Origin: Flectonema sp. DT1601
Lineage: Eukaryota > Euglenozoa > Diplonemea > Diplonemida > Diplonemidae
Direction of reading: 5' to 3'
NCBI GenBank assembly: GCA_964019425.1
Contig: OZ025806.1
Location: 1,111,374-1,175,373, forward strand
DNA length: 64,000 nucleotides
Each line of letters begins with the position of its first letter. Positions within the stretch are counted from its first letter, which is position 1. The notes beneath the pieces were generated by a model. That model saw only the letters and a list, made by a program, of their open reading frames with translations. It did no database searches and had not been told where the DNA came from. This document shows, one piece after another, positions 28,927 through 42,084 of this stretch. Both the position numbers and the translations under genes were made by a program.

Positions 28927-29222
28927 AAGAGTGAAAAGGAAGACAGAGTTGTATGTAAACTGTATGTAAATGTAAGAAGAAAGAAAAAACACGCTGGAAG
29001 TGGGAGTGCAACCATCAGCGCAAACACAACCACAAATATTGTTTTTTTTTTTTTTTCCTTTTTCTTTTCTTCGCTTCGGCGACAGATATGGTAGGACCTA
29101 GAAAACCGGCCCAAAACTTGTGTTGCAGTTTATCTTTTTAGCGCACACTCATGTAACATAAGGATCGCTGGTTCCGAGGGTTTGCTCTCCTGCCATACTT
29201 GCCTCTCACCTCCCTCAAAAAA
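28927..29222. other. Spacer between E1 and the spliced-leader junction
   Basis: The stretch holds a T16 run (29042-29057) followed by a pyrimidine-rich acceptor-like segment ending GGCGACAG at 29085. An ATG at 29088 opens only 17 codons. It may be the start of a truncated element or plain spacer; no gene is called. Confidence 0.4.
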
Positions 29223-29261
29223 AACCAACGATTCTAAAGCTACAGTTTCTGTACTTTATTG
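29223..29261 (+). other. Spliced-leader (mini-exon) relic at the 5' edge of a retrocopy
   Basis: Exactly 39 nt, starting AACCAACG and ending TTTCTGTACTTTATTG. The kinetoplastid spliced leader is also 39 nt, begins AACTAACG and ends TTTCTGTACTATATTG; the diplonemid leader, from memory, ends CTGTACTTTATTG as here. After it comes TTTTTTCCC, not the GTATG of a leader gene, so this is not an SL RNA gene. The join falls precisely where each following 462-bp repeat has CTTCTTCACAG before TTTTTTCCC. So the leader replaced everything upstream of a splice acceptor, as trans-splicing does, and the product was then copied into DNA. Confidence 0.85.
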
Positions 29262-32200
29262 TTTTTTCCCTCCCTCGCCCCATCCCCGTCAGCGAGTAGG
29301 AAAGCGCAGCTAGGAATTTTTCCACGCAAGCGGATCCCACAACCCGACCACCCTTCCCCACGCTCACCCCATCCACCCTCCCCCACCCCAACAAAAGAAG
29401 AAAACGGCGGCAGCCACGTGACACACTCGTGTTCGTGTAGCGAAGCGTTTCGGCGACTTCGAAGACGACGACGACGACGACGTAGAAGAGACGGTGTATG
29501 TGACTGACCTTCTTCTTCCTTATTTCTTTGTTTACTTTTGTTAATTACTTCCTCTTAATTTCATTCCTCTCTTAGATTGTTGTTTATTTGCTTATTTATT
29601 TGTTTGTTTATTTGTCTGTTTATCTGTCTGTATATTCTGTTACTATCTGTTATTTTGTTACATTTATCTGTCTACATTAGAGTACATTTTTGTTATTGTT
29701 AAATTAAAACATCTTCTTCACAGTTTTTTCCCTCCCTCGCCCCATCCCCGTCAGCGAGTAGGAAAGCGCAGCTAGGAATTTTTCCACGCAAGCGGATCCC
29801 ACAACCCGACCACCCTTCCCCACGCTCACCCCATCCACCCTCCCCCACCCCAACAAAAGAAGAAAACGGCGGCAGCCACGTGACACACTCGTGTTCGTGT
29901 AGCGAAGCGTTTCGGCGACTTCGAAGACGACGACGACGACGACGTAGAAGAGACGGTGTATGTGACTGACCTTCTTCTTCCTTATTTCTTTGTTTACTTT
30001 TGTTAATTACTTCCTCTTAATTTCATTCCTCTCTTAGATTGTTGTTTATTTGCTTATTTATTTGTTTGTTTATTTGTCTGTTTATCTGTCTGTATATTCT
30101 GTTACTATCTGTTATTTTGTTACATTTATCTGTCTACATTAGAGTACATTTTTGTTATTGTTAAATTAAAACATCTTCTTCACAGTTTTTTCCCTCCCTC
30201 GCCCCATCCCCGTCAGCGAGTAGGAAAGCGCAGCTAGGAATTTTTCCACGCAAGCGGATCCCACAACCCGACCACCCTTCCCCACGCTCACCCCATCCAC
30301 CCTCCCCCACCCCAACAAAAGAAGAAAACGGCGGCAGCCACGTGACACACTCGTGTTCGTGTAGCGAAGCGTTTCGGCGACTTCGAAGACGACGACGACG
30401 ACGACGTAGAAGAGACGGTGTATGTGACTGACCTTCTTCTTCCTTATTTCTTTGTTTACTTTTGTTAATTACTTCCTCTTAATTTCATTCCTCTCTTAGA
30501 TTGTTGTTTATTTGCTTATTTATTTGTTTGTTTATTTGTCTGTTTATCTGTCTGTATATTCTGTTACTATCTGTTATTTTGTTACATTTATCTGTCTACA
30601 TTAGAGTACATTTTTGTTATTGTTAAATTAAAACATCTTCTTCACAGTTTTTTCCCTCCCTCGCCCCATCCCCGTCAGCGAGTAGGAAAGCGCAGCTAGG
30701 AATTTTTCCACGCAAGCGGATCCCACAACCCGACCACCCTTCCCCACGCTCACCCCATCCACCCTCCCCCACCCCAACAAAAGAAGAAAACGGCGGCAGC
30801 CACGTGACACACTCGTGTTCGTGTAGCGAAGCGTTTCGGCGACTTCGAAGACGACGACGACGACGACGTAGAAGAGACGGTGTATGTGACTGACCTTCTT
30901 CTTCCTTATTTCTTTGTTTACTTTTGTTAATTACTTCCTCTTAATTTCATTCCTCTCTTAGATTGTTGTTTATTTGCTTATTTATTTGTTTGTTTATTTG
31001 TCTGTTTATCTGTCTGTATATTCTGTTACTATCTGTTATTTTGTTACATTTATCTGTCTACATTAGAGTACATTTTTGTTATTGTTAAATTAAAACATCT
31101 TCTTCACAGTTTTTTCCCTCCCTCGCCCCATCCCCGTCAGCGAGTAGGAAAGCGCAGCTAGGAATTTTTCCACGCAAGCGGATCCCACAACCCGACCACC
31201 CTTCCCCACGCTCACCCCATCCACCCTCCCCCACCCCAACAAAAGAAGAAAACGGCGGCAGCCACGTGACACACTCGTGTTCGTGTAGCGAAGCGTTTCG
31301 GCGACTTCGAAGACGACGACGACGACGACGTAGAAGAGACGGTGTATGTGACTGACCTTCTTCTTCCTTATTTCTTTGTTTACTTTTGTTAATTACTTCC
31401 TCTTAATTTCATTCCTCTCTTAGATTGTTGTTTATTTGCTTATTTATTTGTTTGTTTATTTGTCTGTTTATCTGTCTGTATATTCTGTTACTATCTGTTA
31501 TTTTGTTACATTTATCTGTCTACATTAGAGTACATTTTTGTTATTGTTAAATTAAAACATCTTCTTCACAGTTTTTTCCCTCCCTCGCCCCATCCCCGTC
31601 AGCGAGTAGGAAAGCGCAGCTAGGAATTTTTCCACGCAAGCGGATCCCACAACCCGACCACCCTTCCCCACGCTCACCCCATCCACCCTCCCCCACCCCA
31701 ACAAAAGAAGAAAACGGCGGCAGCCACGTGACACACTCGTGTTCGTGTAGCGAAGCGTTTCGGCGACTTCGAAGACGACGACGACGACGACGTAGAAGAG
31801 ACGGTGTATGTGACTGACCTTCTTCTTCCTTATTTCTTTGTTTACTTTTGTTAATTACTTCCTCTTAATTTCATTCCTCTCTTAGATTGTTGTTTATTTG
31901 CTTATTTATTTGTTTGTTTATTTGTCTGTTTATCTGTCTGTATATTCTGTTACTATCTGTTATTTTGTTACATTTATCTGTCTACATTAGAGTACATTTT
32001 TGTTATTGTTAAATTAAAACATCTTCTTCACAGTTTTTTCCCTCCCTCGCCCCATCCCCGTCAGCGAGTAGGAAAGCGCAGCTAGGAATTTTTCCACGCA
32101 AGCGGATCCCACAACCCGACCACCCTTCCCCACGCTCACCCCATCCACCCTCCCCCACCCCAACAAAAGAAGAAAACGGCGGCAGCCACGTGACACACTC

Positions 32201-35200
32201 GTGTTCGTGTAGCGAAGCGTTTCGGCGACTTCGAAGACGACGACGACGACGACGTAGAAGAGACGGTGTATGTGACTGACCTTCTTCTTCCTTATTTCTT
32301 TGTTTACTTTTGTTAATTACTTCCTCTTAATTTCATTCCTCTCTTAGATTGTTGTTTATTTGCTTATTTATTTGTTTGTTTATTTGTCTGTTTATCTGTC
32401 TGTATATTCTGTTACTATCTGTTATTTTGTTACATTTATCTGTCTACATTAGAGTACATTTTTGTTATTGTTAAATTAAAACATCTTCTTCACAGTTTTT
32501 TCCCTCCCTCGCCCCATCCCCGTCAGCGAGTAGGAAAGCGCAGCTAGGAATTTTTCCACGCAAGCGGATCCCACAACCCGACCACCCTTCCCCACGCTCA
32601 CCCCATCCACCCTCCCCCACCCCAACAAAAGAAGAAAACGGCGGCAGCCACGTGACACACTCGTGTTCGTGTAGCGAAGCGTTTCGGCGACTTCGAAGAC
32701 GACGACGACGACGACGTAGAAGAGACGGTGTATGTGACTGACCTTCTTCTTCCTTATTTCTTTGTTTACTTTTGTTAATTACTTCCTCTTAATTTCATTC
32801 CTCTCTTAGATTGTTGTTTATTTGCTTATTTATTTGTTTGTTTATTTGTCTGTTTATCTGTCTGTATATTCTGTTACTATCTGTTATTTTGTTACATTTA
32901 TCTGTCTACATTAGAGTACATTTTTGTTATTGTTAAATTAAAACATCTTCTTCACAGTTTTTTCCCTCCCTCGCCCCATCCCCGTCAGCGAGTAGGAAAG
33001 CGCAGCTAGGAATTTTTCCACGCAAGCGGATCCCACAACCCGACCACCCTTCCCCACGCTCACCCCATCCACCCTCCCCCACCCCAACAAAAGAAGAAAA
33101 CGGCGGCAGCCACGTGACACACTCGTGTTCGTGTAGCGAAGCGTTTCGGCGACTTCGAAGACGACGACGACGACGACGTAGAAGAGACGGTGTATGTGAC
33201 TGACCTTCTTCTTCCTTATTTCTTTGTTTACTTTTGTTAATTACTTCCTCTTAATTTCATTCCTCTCTTAGATTGTTGTTTATTTGCTTATTTATTTGTT
33301 TGTTTATTTGTCTGTTTATCTGTCTGTATATTCTGTTACTATCTGTTATTTTGTTACATTTATCTGTCTACATTAGAGTACATTTTTGTTATTGTTAAAT
33401 TAAAACATCTTCTTCACAGTTTTTTCCCTCCCTCGCCCCATCCCCGTCAGCGAGTAGGAAAGCGCAGCTAGGAATTTTTCCACGCAAGCGGATCCCACAA
33501 CCCGACCACCCTTCCCCACGCTCACCCCATCCACCCTCCCCCACCCCAACAAAAGAAGAAAACGGCGGCAGCCACGTGACACACTCGTGTTCGTGTAGCG
33601 AAGCGTTTCGGCGACTTCGAAGACGACGACGACGACGACGTAGAAGAGACGGTGTATGTGACTGACCTTCTTCTTCCTTATTTCTTTGTTTACTTTTGTT
33701 AATTACTTCCTCTTAATTTCATTCCTCTCTTAGATTGTTGTTTATTTGCTTATTTATTTGTTTGTTTATTTGTCTGTTTATCTGTCTGTATATTCTGTTA
33801 CTATCTGTTATTTTGTTACATTTATCTGTCTACATTAGAGTACATTTTTGTTATTGTTAAATTAAAACATCTTCTTCACAGTTTTTTCCCTCCCTCGCCC
33901 CATCCCCGTCAGCGAGTAGGAAAGCGCAGCTAGGAATTTTTCCACGCAAGCGGATCCCACAACCCGACCACCCTTCCCCACGCTCACCCCATCCACCCTC
34001 CCCCACCCCAACAAAAGAAGAAAACGGCGGCAGCCACGTGACACACTCGTGTTCGTGTAGCGAAGCGTTTCGGCGACTTCGAAGACGACGACGACGACGA
34101 CGTAGAAGAGACGGTGTATGTGACTGACCTTCTTCTTCCTTATTTCTTTGTTTACTTTTGTTAATTACTTCCTCTTAATTTCATTCCTCTCTTAGATTGT
34201 TGTTTATTTGCTTATTTATTTGTTTGTTTATTTGTCTGTTTATCTGTCTGTATATTCTGTTACTATCTGTTATTTTGTTACATTTATCTGTCTACATTAG
34301 AGTACATTTTTGTTATTGTTAAATTAAAACATCTTCTTCACAGTTTTTTCCCTCCCTCGCCCCATCCCCGTCAGCGAGTAGGAAAGCGCAGCTAGGAATT
34401 TTTCCACGCAAGCGGATCCCACAACCCGACCACCCTTCCCCACGCTCACCCCATCCACCCTCCCCCACCCCAACAAAAGAAGAAAACGGCGGCAGCCACG
34501 TGACACACTCGTGTTCGTGTAGCGAAGCGTTTCGGCGACTTCGAAGACGACGACGACGACGACGTAGAAGAGACGGTGTATGTGACTGACCTTCTTCTTC
34601 CTTATTTCTTTGTTTACTTTTGTTAATTACTTCCTCTTAATTTCATTCCTCTCTTAGATTGTTGTTTATTTGCTTATTTATTTGTTTGTTTATTTGTCTG
34701 TTTATCTGTCTGTATATTCTGTTACTATCTGTTATTTTGTTACATTTATCTGTCTACATTAGAGTACATTTTTGTTATTGTTAAATTAAAACATCTTCTT
34801 CACAGTTTTTTCCCTCCCTCGCCCCATCCCCGTCAGCGAGTAGGAAAGCGCAGCTAGGAATTTTTCCACGCAAGCGGATCCCACAACCCGACCACCCTTC
34901 CCCACGCTCACCCCATCCACCCTCCCCCACCCCAACAAAAGAAGAAAACGGCGGCAGCCACGTGACACACTCGTGTTCGTGTAGCGAAGCGTTTCGGCGA
35001 CTTCGAAGACGACGACGACGACGACGTAGAAGAGACGGTGTATGTGACTGACCTTCTTCTTCCTTATTTCTTTGTTTACTTTTGTTAATTACTTCCTCTT
35101 AATTTCATTCCTCTCTTAGATTGTTGTTTATTTGCTTATTTATTTGTTTGTTTATTTGTCTGTTTATCTGTCTGTATATTCTGTTACTATCTGTTATTTT

Positions 35201-38200
35201 GTTACATTTATCTGTCTACATTAGAGTACATTTTTGTTATTGTTAAATTAAAACATCTTCTTCACAGTTTTTTCCCTCCCTCGCCCCATCCCCGTCAGCG
35301 AGTAGGAAAGCGCAGCTAGGAATTTTTCCACGCAAGCGGATCCCACAACCCGACCACCCTTCCCCACGCTCACCCCATCCACCCTCCCCCACCCCAACAA
35401 AAGAAGAAAACGGCGGCAGCCACGTGACACACTCGTGTTCGTGTAGCGAAGCGTTTCGGCGACTTCGAAGACGACGACGACGACGACGTAGAAGAGACGG
35501 TGTATGTGACTGACCTTCTTCTTCCTTATTTCTTTGTTTACTTTTGTTAATTACTTCCTCTTAATTTCATTCCTCTCTTAGATTGTTGTTTATTTGCTTA
35601 TTTATTTGTTTGTTTATTTGTCTGTTTATCTGTCTGTATATTCTGTTACTATCTGTTATTTTGTTACATTTATCTGTCTACATTAGAGTACATTTTTGTT
35701 ATTGTTAAATTAAAACATCTTCTTCACAGTTTTTTCCCTCCCTCGCCCCATCCCCGTCAGCGAGTAGGAAAGCGCAGCTAGGAATTTTTCCACGCAAGCG
35801 GATCCCACAACCCGACCACCCTTCCCCACGCTCACCCCATCCACCCTCCCCCACCCCAACAAAAGAAGAAAACGGCGGCAGCCACGTGACACACTCGTGT
35901 TCGTGTAGCGAAGCGTTTCGGCGACTTCGAAGACGACGACGACGACGACGTAGAAGAGACGGTGTATGTGACTGACCTTCTTCTTCCTTATTTCTTTGTT
36001 TACTTTTGTTAATTACTTCCTCTTAATTTCATTCCTCTCTTAGATTGTTGTTTATTTGCTTATTTATTTGTTTGTTTATTTGTCTGTTTATCTGTCTGTA
36101 TATTCTGTTACTATCTGTTATTTTGTTACATTTATCTGTCTACATTAGAGTACATTTTTGTTATTGTTAAATTAAAACATCTTCTTCACAGTTTTTTCCC
36201 TCCCTCGCCCCATCCCCGTCAGCGAGTAGGAAAGCGCAGCTAGGAATTTTTCCACGCAAGCGGATCCCACAACCCGACCACCCTTCCCCACGCTCACCCC
36301 ATCCACCCTCCCCCACCCCAACAAAAGAAGAAAACGGCGGCAGCCACGTGACACACTCGTGTTCGTGTAGCGAAGCGTTTCGGCGACTTCGAAGACGACG
36401 ACGACGACGACGTAGAAGAGACGGTGTATGTGACTGACCTTCTTCTTCCTTATTTCTTTGTTTACTTTTGTTAATTACTTCCTCTTAATTTCATTCCTCT
36501 CTTAGATTGTTGTTTATTTGCTTATTTATTTGTTTGTTTATTTGTCTGTTTATCTGTCTGTATATTCTGTTACTATCTGTTATTTTGTTACATTTATCTG
36601 TCTACATTAGAGTACATTTTTGTTATTGTTAAATTAAAACATCTTCTTCACAGTTTTTTCCCTCCCTCGCCCCATCCCCGTCAGCGAGTAGGAAAGCGCA
36701 GCTAGGAATTTTTCCACGCAAGCGGATCCCACAACCCGACCACCCTTCCCCACGCTCACCCCATCCACCCTCCCCCACCCCAACAAAAGAAGAAAACGGC
36801 GGCAGCCACGTGACACACTCGTGTTCGTGTAGCGAAGCGTTTCGGCGACTTCGAAGACGACGACGACGACGACGTAGAAGAGACGGTGTATGTGACTGAC
36901 CTTCTTCTTCCTTATTTCTTTGTTTACTTTTGTTAATTACTTCCTCTTAATTTCATTCCTCTCTTAGATTGTTGTTTATTTGCTTATTTATTTGTTTGTT
37001 TATTTGTCTGTTTATCTGTCTGTATATTCTGTTACTATCTGTTATTTTGTTACATTTATCTGTCTACATTAGAGTACATTTTTGTTATTGTTAAATTAAA
37101 ACATCTTCTTCACAGTTTTTTCCCTCCCTCGCCCCATCCCCGTCAGCGAGTAGGAAAGCGCAGCTAGGAATTTTTCCACGCAAGCGGATCCCACAACCCG
37201 ACCACCCTTCCCCACGCTCACCCCATCCACCCTCCCCCACCCCAACAAAAGAAGAAAACGGCGGCAGCCACGTGACACACTCGTGTTCGTGTAGCGAAGC
37301 GTTTCGGCGACTTCGAAGACGACGACGACGACGACGTAGAAGAGACGGTGTATGTGACTGACCTTCTTCTTCCTTATTTCTTTGTTTACTTTTGTTAATT
37401 ACTTCCTCTTAATTTCATTCCTCTCTTAGATTGTTGTTTATTTGCTTATTTATTTGTTTGTTTATTTGTCTGTTTATCTGTCTGTATATTCTGTTACTAT
37501 CTGTTATTTTGTTACATTTATCTGTCTACATTAGAGTACATTTTTGTTATTGTTAAATTAAAACATCTTCTTCACAGTTTTTTCCCTCCCTCGCCCCATC
37601 CCCGTCAGCGAGTAGGAAAGCGCAGCTAGGAATTTTTCCACGCAAGCGGATCCCACAACCCGACCACCCTTCCCCACGCTCACCCCATCCACCCTCCCCC
37701 ACCCCAACAAAAGAAGAAAACGGCGGCAGCCACGTGACACACTCGTGTTCGTGTAGCGAAGCGTTTCGGCGACTTCGAAGACGACGACGACGACGACGTA
37801 GAAGAGACGGTGTATGTGACTGACCTTCTTCTTCCTTATTTCTTTGTTTACTTTTGTTAATTACTTCCTCTTAATTTCATTCCTCTCTTAGATTGTTGTT
37901 TATTTGCTTATTTATTTGTTTGTTTATTTGTCTGTTTATCTGTCTGTATATTCTGTTACTATCTGTTATTTTGTTACATTTATCTGTCTACATTAGAGTA
38001 CATTTTTGTTATTGTTAAATTAAAACATCTTCTTCACAGTTTTTTCCCTCCCTCGCCCCATCCCCGTCAGCGAGTAGGAAAGCGCAGCTAGGAATTTTTC
38101 CACGCAAGCGGATCCCACAACCCGACCACCCTTCCCCACGCTCACCCCATCCACCCTCCCCCACCCCAACAAAAGAAGAAAACGGCGGCAGCCACGTGAC

Positions 38201-41200
38201 ACACTCGTGTTCGTGTAGCGAAGCGTTTCGGCGACTTCGAAGACGACGACGACGACGACGTAGAAGAGACGGTGTATGTGACTGACCTTCTTCTTCCTTA
38301 TTTCTTTGTTTACTTTTGTTAATTACTTCCTCTTAATTTCATTCCTCTCTTAGATTGTTGTTTATTTGCTTATTTATTTGTTTGTTTATTTGTCTGTTTA
38401 TCTGTCTGTATATTCTGTTACTATCTGTTATTTTGTTACATTTATCTGTCTACATTAGAGTACATTTTTGTTATTGTTAAATTAAAACATCTTCTTCACA
38501 GTTTTTTCCCTCCCTCGCCCCATCCCCGTCAGCGAGTAGGAAAGCGCAGCTAGGAATTTTTCCACGCAAGCGGATCCCACAACCCGACCACCCTTCCCCA
38601 CGCTCACCCCATCCACCCTCCCCCACCCCAACAAAAGAAGAAAACGGCGGCAGCCACGTGACACACTCGTGTTCGTGTAGCGAAGCGTTTCGGCGACTTC
38701 GAAGACGACGACGACGACGACGTAGAAGAGACGGTGTATGTGACTGACCTTCTTCTTCCTTATTTCTTTGTTTACTTTTGTTAATTACTTCCTCTTAATT
38801 TCATTCCTCTCTTAGATTGTTGTTTATTTGCTTATTTATTTGTTTGTTTATTTGTCTGTTTATCTGTCTGTATATTCTGTTACTATCTGTTATTTTGTTA
38901 CATTTATCTGTCTACATTAGAGTACATTTTTGTTATTGTTAAATTAAAACATCTTCTTCACAGTTTTTTCCCTCCCTCGCCCCATCCCCGTCAGCGAGTA
39001 GGAAAGCGCAGCTAGGAATTTTTCCACGCAAGCGGATCCCACAACCCGACCACCCTTCCCCACGCTCACCCCATCCACCCTCCCCCACCCCAACAAAAGA
39101 AGAAAACGGCGGCAGCCACGTGACACACTCGTGTTCGTGTAGCGAAGCGTTTCGGCGACTTCGAAGACGACGACGACGACGACGTAGAAGAGACGGTGTA
39201 TGTGACTGACCTTCTTCTTCCTTATTTCTTTGTTTACTTTTGTTAATTACTTCCTCTTAATTTCATTCCTCTCTTAGATTGTTGTTTATTTGCTTATTTA
39301 TTTGTTTGTTTATTTGTCTGTTTATCTGTCTGTATATTCTGTTACTATCTGTTATTTTGTTACATTTATCTGTCTACATTAGAGTACATTTTTGTTATTG
39401 TTAAATTAAAACATCTTCTTCACAGTTTTTTCCCTCCCTCGCCCCATCCCCGTCAGCGAGTAGGAAAGCGCAGCTAGGAATTTTTCCACGCAAGCGGATC
39501 CCACAACCCGACCACCCTTCCCCACGCTCACCCCATCCACCCTCCCCCACCCCAACAAAAGAAGAAAACGGCGGCAGCCACGTGACACACTCGTGTTCGT
39601 GTAGCGAAGCGTTTCGGCGACTTCGAAGACGACGACGACGACGACGTAGAAGAGACGGTGTATGTGACTGACCTTCTTCTTCCTTATTTCTTTGTTTACT
39701 TTTGTTAATTACTTCCTCTTAATTTCATTCCTCTCTTAGATTGTTGTTTATTTGCTTATTTATTTGTTTGTTTATTTGTCTGTTTATCTGTCTGTATATT
39801 CTGTTACTATCTGTTATTTTGTTACATTTATCTGTCTACATTAGAGTACATTTTTGTTATTGTTAAATTAAAACATCTTCTTCACAGTTTTTTCCCTCCC
39901 TCGCCCCATCCCCGTCAGCGAGTAGGAAAGCGCAGCTAGGAATTTTTCCACGCAAGCGGATCCCACAACCCGACCACCCTTCCCCACGCTCACCCCATCC
40001 ACCCTCCCCCACCCCAACAAAAGAAGAAAACGGCGGCAGCCACGTGACACACTCGTGTTCGTGTAGCGAAGCGTTTCGGCGACTTCGAAGACGACGACGA
40101 CGACGACGTAGAAGAGACGGTGTATGTGACTGACCTTCTTCTTCCTTATTTCTTTGTTTACTTTTGTTAATTACTTCCTCTTAATTTCATTCCTCTCTTA
40201 GATTGTTGTTTATTTGCTTATTTATTTGTTTGTTTATTTGTCTGTTTATCTGTCTGTATATTCTGTTACTATCTGTTATTTTGTTACATTTATCTGTCTA
40301 CATTAGAGTACATTTTTGTTATTGTTAAATTAAAACATCTTCTTCACAGTTTTTTCCCTCCCTCGCCCCATCCCCGTCAGCGAGTAGGAAAGCGCAGCTA
40401 GGAATTTTTCCACGCAAGCGGATCCCACAACCCGACCACCCTTCCCCACGCTCACCCCATCCACCCTCCCCCACCCCAACAAAAGAAGAAAACGGCGGCA
40501 GCCACGTGACACACTCGTGTTCGTGTAGCGAAGCGTTTCGGCGACTTCGAAGACGACGACGACGACGACGTAGAAGAGACGGTGTATGTGACTGACCTTC
40601 TTCTTCCTTATTTCTTTGTTTACTTTTGTTAATTACTTCCTCTTAATTTCATTCCTCTCTTAGATTGTTGTTTATTTGCTTATTTATTTGTTTGTTTATT
40701 TGTCTGTTTATCTGTCTGTATATTCTGTTACTATCTGTTATTTTGTTACATTTATCTGTCTACATTAGAGTACATTTTTGTTATTGTTAAATTAAAACAT
40801 CTTCTTCACAGTTTTTTCCCTCCCTCGCCCCATCCCCGTCAGCGAGTAGGAAAGCGCAGCTAGGAATTTTTCCACGCAAGCGGATCCCACAACCCGACCA
40901 CCCTTCCCCACGCTCACCCCATCCACCCTCCCCCACCCCAACAAAAGAAGAAAACGGCGGCAGCCACGTGACACACTCGTGTTCGTGTAGCGAAGCGTTT
41001 CGGCGACTTCGAAGACGACGACGACGACGACGTAGAAGAGACGGTGTATGTGACTGACCTTCTTCTTCCTTATTTCTTTGTTTACTTTTGTTAATTACTT
41101 CCTCTTAATTTCATTCCTCTCTTAGATTGTTGTTTATTTGCTTATTTATTTGTTTGTTTATTTGTCTGTTTATCTGTCTGTATATTCTGTTACTATCTGT

Positions 41201-41459
41201 TATTTTGTTACATTTATCTGTCTACATTAGAGTACATTTTTGTTATTGTTAAATTAAAACATCTTCTTCACAGTTTTTTCCCTCCCTCGCCCCATCCCCG
41301 TCAGCGAGTAGGAAAGCGCAGCTAGGAATTTTTCCACGCAAGCGGATCCCACAACCCGACCACCCTTCCCCACGCTCACCCCATCCACCCTCCCCCACCC
41401 CAACAAAAGAAGAAAACGGCGGCAGCCACGTGACACACTCGTGTTCGTGTAGCGAAGCG
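29262..41459 (+). repeat. 26.4 apparently perfect tandem copies of a 462-bp unit
   Basis: Units start at 29262, 29724 and so on every 462 bp; the last (41274) breaks off after 186 bp. By eye, and from the identical conceptual translations, the copies do not differ. Each unit has a 234-bp GC-rich part (C-rich, then an Arg-encoding GAC repeat) and a 228-bp T-rich part. The T-rich part starts GTATGTGACTGACC and ends CTTCTTCACAG, like an intron or a trans-splice acceptor region. The GC-rich part is 78 codons open in frame but has no ATG. 5' tandem repeats are known in the kinetoplastid REL-type LINE SLACS, so this array is best read as the 5' region of E2 (inference). Confidence 0.9.
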
Positions 41460-41509
41460 CTTAGCGCTTTAAAGTCTTTTAAGTCGCAGAAGTCGCCCCC
41501 GTCGCCCCC

Positions 41510-41583
41510 CGACCCCCACAGGGTATTGAACCCAGGTGGACCAGAAGACAGACGGTGACAAAAACCACTGCACCAAAGTATAT
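41510..41583 (-). repeat. tRNA-Asp-like (SINE-head-like) sequence
   Basis: On the - strand TGGTGCAGTGG resembles box A and GGTTCAATACC matches box B, about 43 nt apart. The anticodon-loop equivalent CTGTCTT would carry GTC. The acceptor ends do not pair and no T4 terminator follows, so it is not a working tRNA gene. A decayed tRNA-Asp or the head of a tRNA-derived SINE fits. Confidence 0.6.
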
Positions 41584-41702
41584 TGTTGAAAAAAATTTTT
41601 TTTATTGTTTATTATATATATTAATTAGGTCATATTTATTTAGAAGAATTTGGTATTACTTGTCGTTGTTTATTTAGAAAATACTAAGGAAGAAAGAGGA
41701 AG

Positions 41703-41812
41703 AAAAAAAAAAAAAAAAAAAAAAAAAGAAATTAGATTTTGCATAGGCATACTTGCAGAGGAGGAGATAAACGCGGGTCCTTCAGTAAGCTCTAGTACAT
41801 CGGCGGGGTAGG

Positions 41813-41844
<32 letters not shown>
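41703..41844 (+). repeat. Two long A-runs
   Basis: A25 at 41703-41727 and A32 at 41813-41844 flank about 85 bp of unique sequence. They may be tails of short retrosequences stacked between the array and the E2 ORF. Confidence 0.7.
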
Positions 41845-41847
<3 letters not shown>

Positions 41848-42084
41848 CATCTATCTTCGGTCTACGAACGCTTTGAGTCGGCCAGCAGTCACAAACGGAC
41901 ATTGAAGGCGCGGATAATTGTTGTTGCTGTGGAAACCTTGCTCTGCTGAAGAAGGAGTTGAAATTTTCCCCACCTGCATTCTGATTCGAGTTGTCTTCGA
42001 GAGTACTTTGCTTTGGTCAAAAAAAAGTTACTTATCCATCCAGCACATACGTCCTTCTCATCTTTTCTGGAGACTGGACCGCTG

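Noticed and set aside
29088-29141. Short frame starting MVGPRKPAQN after a good acceptor-like tract
   Set aside because: Only 17 codons; it is at most the stump of a truncated unit.
29215-41436. A 60-residue - strand ORF repeated in each 462-bp unit (MSRGCRRFLLLLGWGRVDG...)
   Set aside because: It is merely the complement of the C-rich part of the repeat. It has no acceptor-ATG signal and no resemblance to a protein family, and all other genes are on the + strand.
29223-41459. Array interpreted as tandem SL RNA genes
   Set aside because: The leader exon occurs once, only before the first unit, and is not followed by a GTATG donor. No Sm site or leader is seen in the repeated unit.
41510-41583. 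Second functional tRNA-Asp gene
   Set aside because: Boxes A and B are present, but the acceptor stem does not pair, the anticodon arm is imperfect and there is no T-run terminator.
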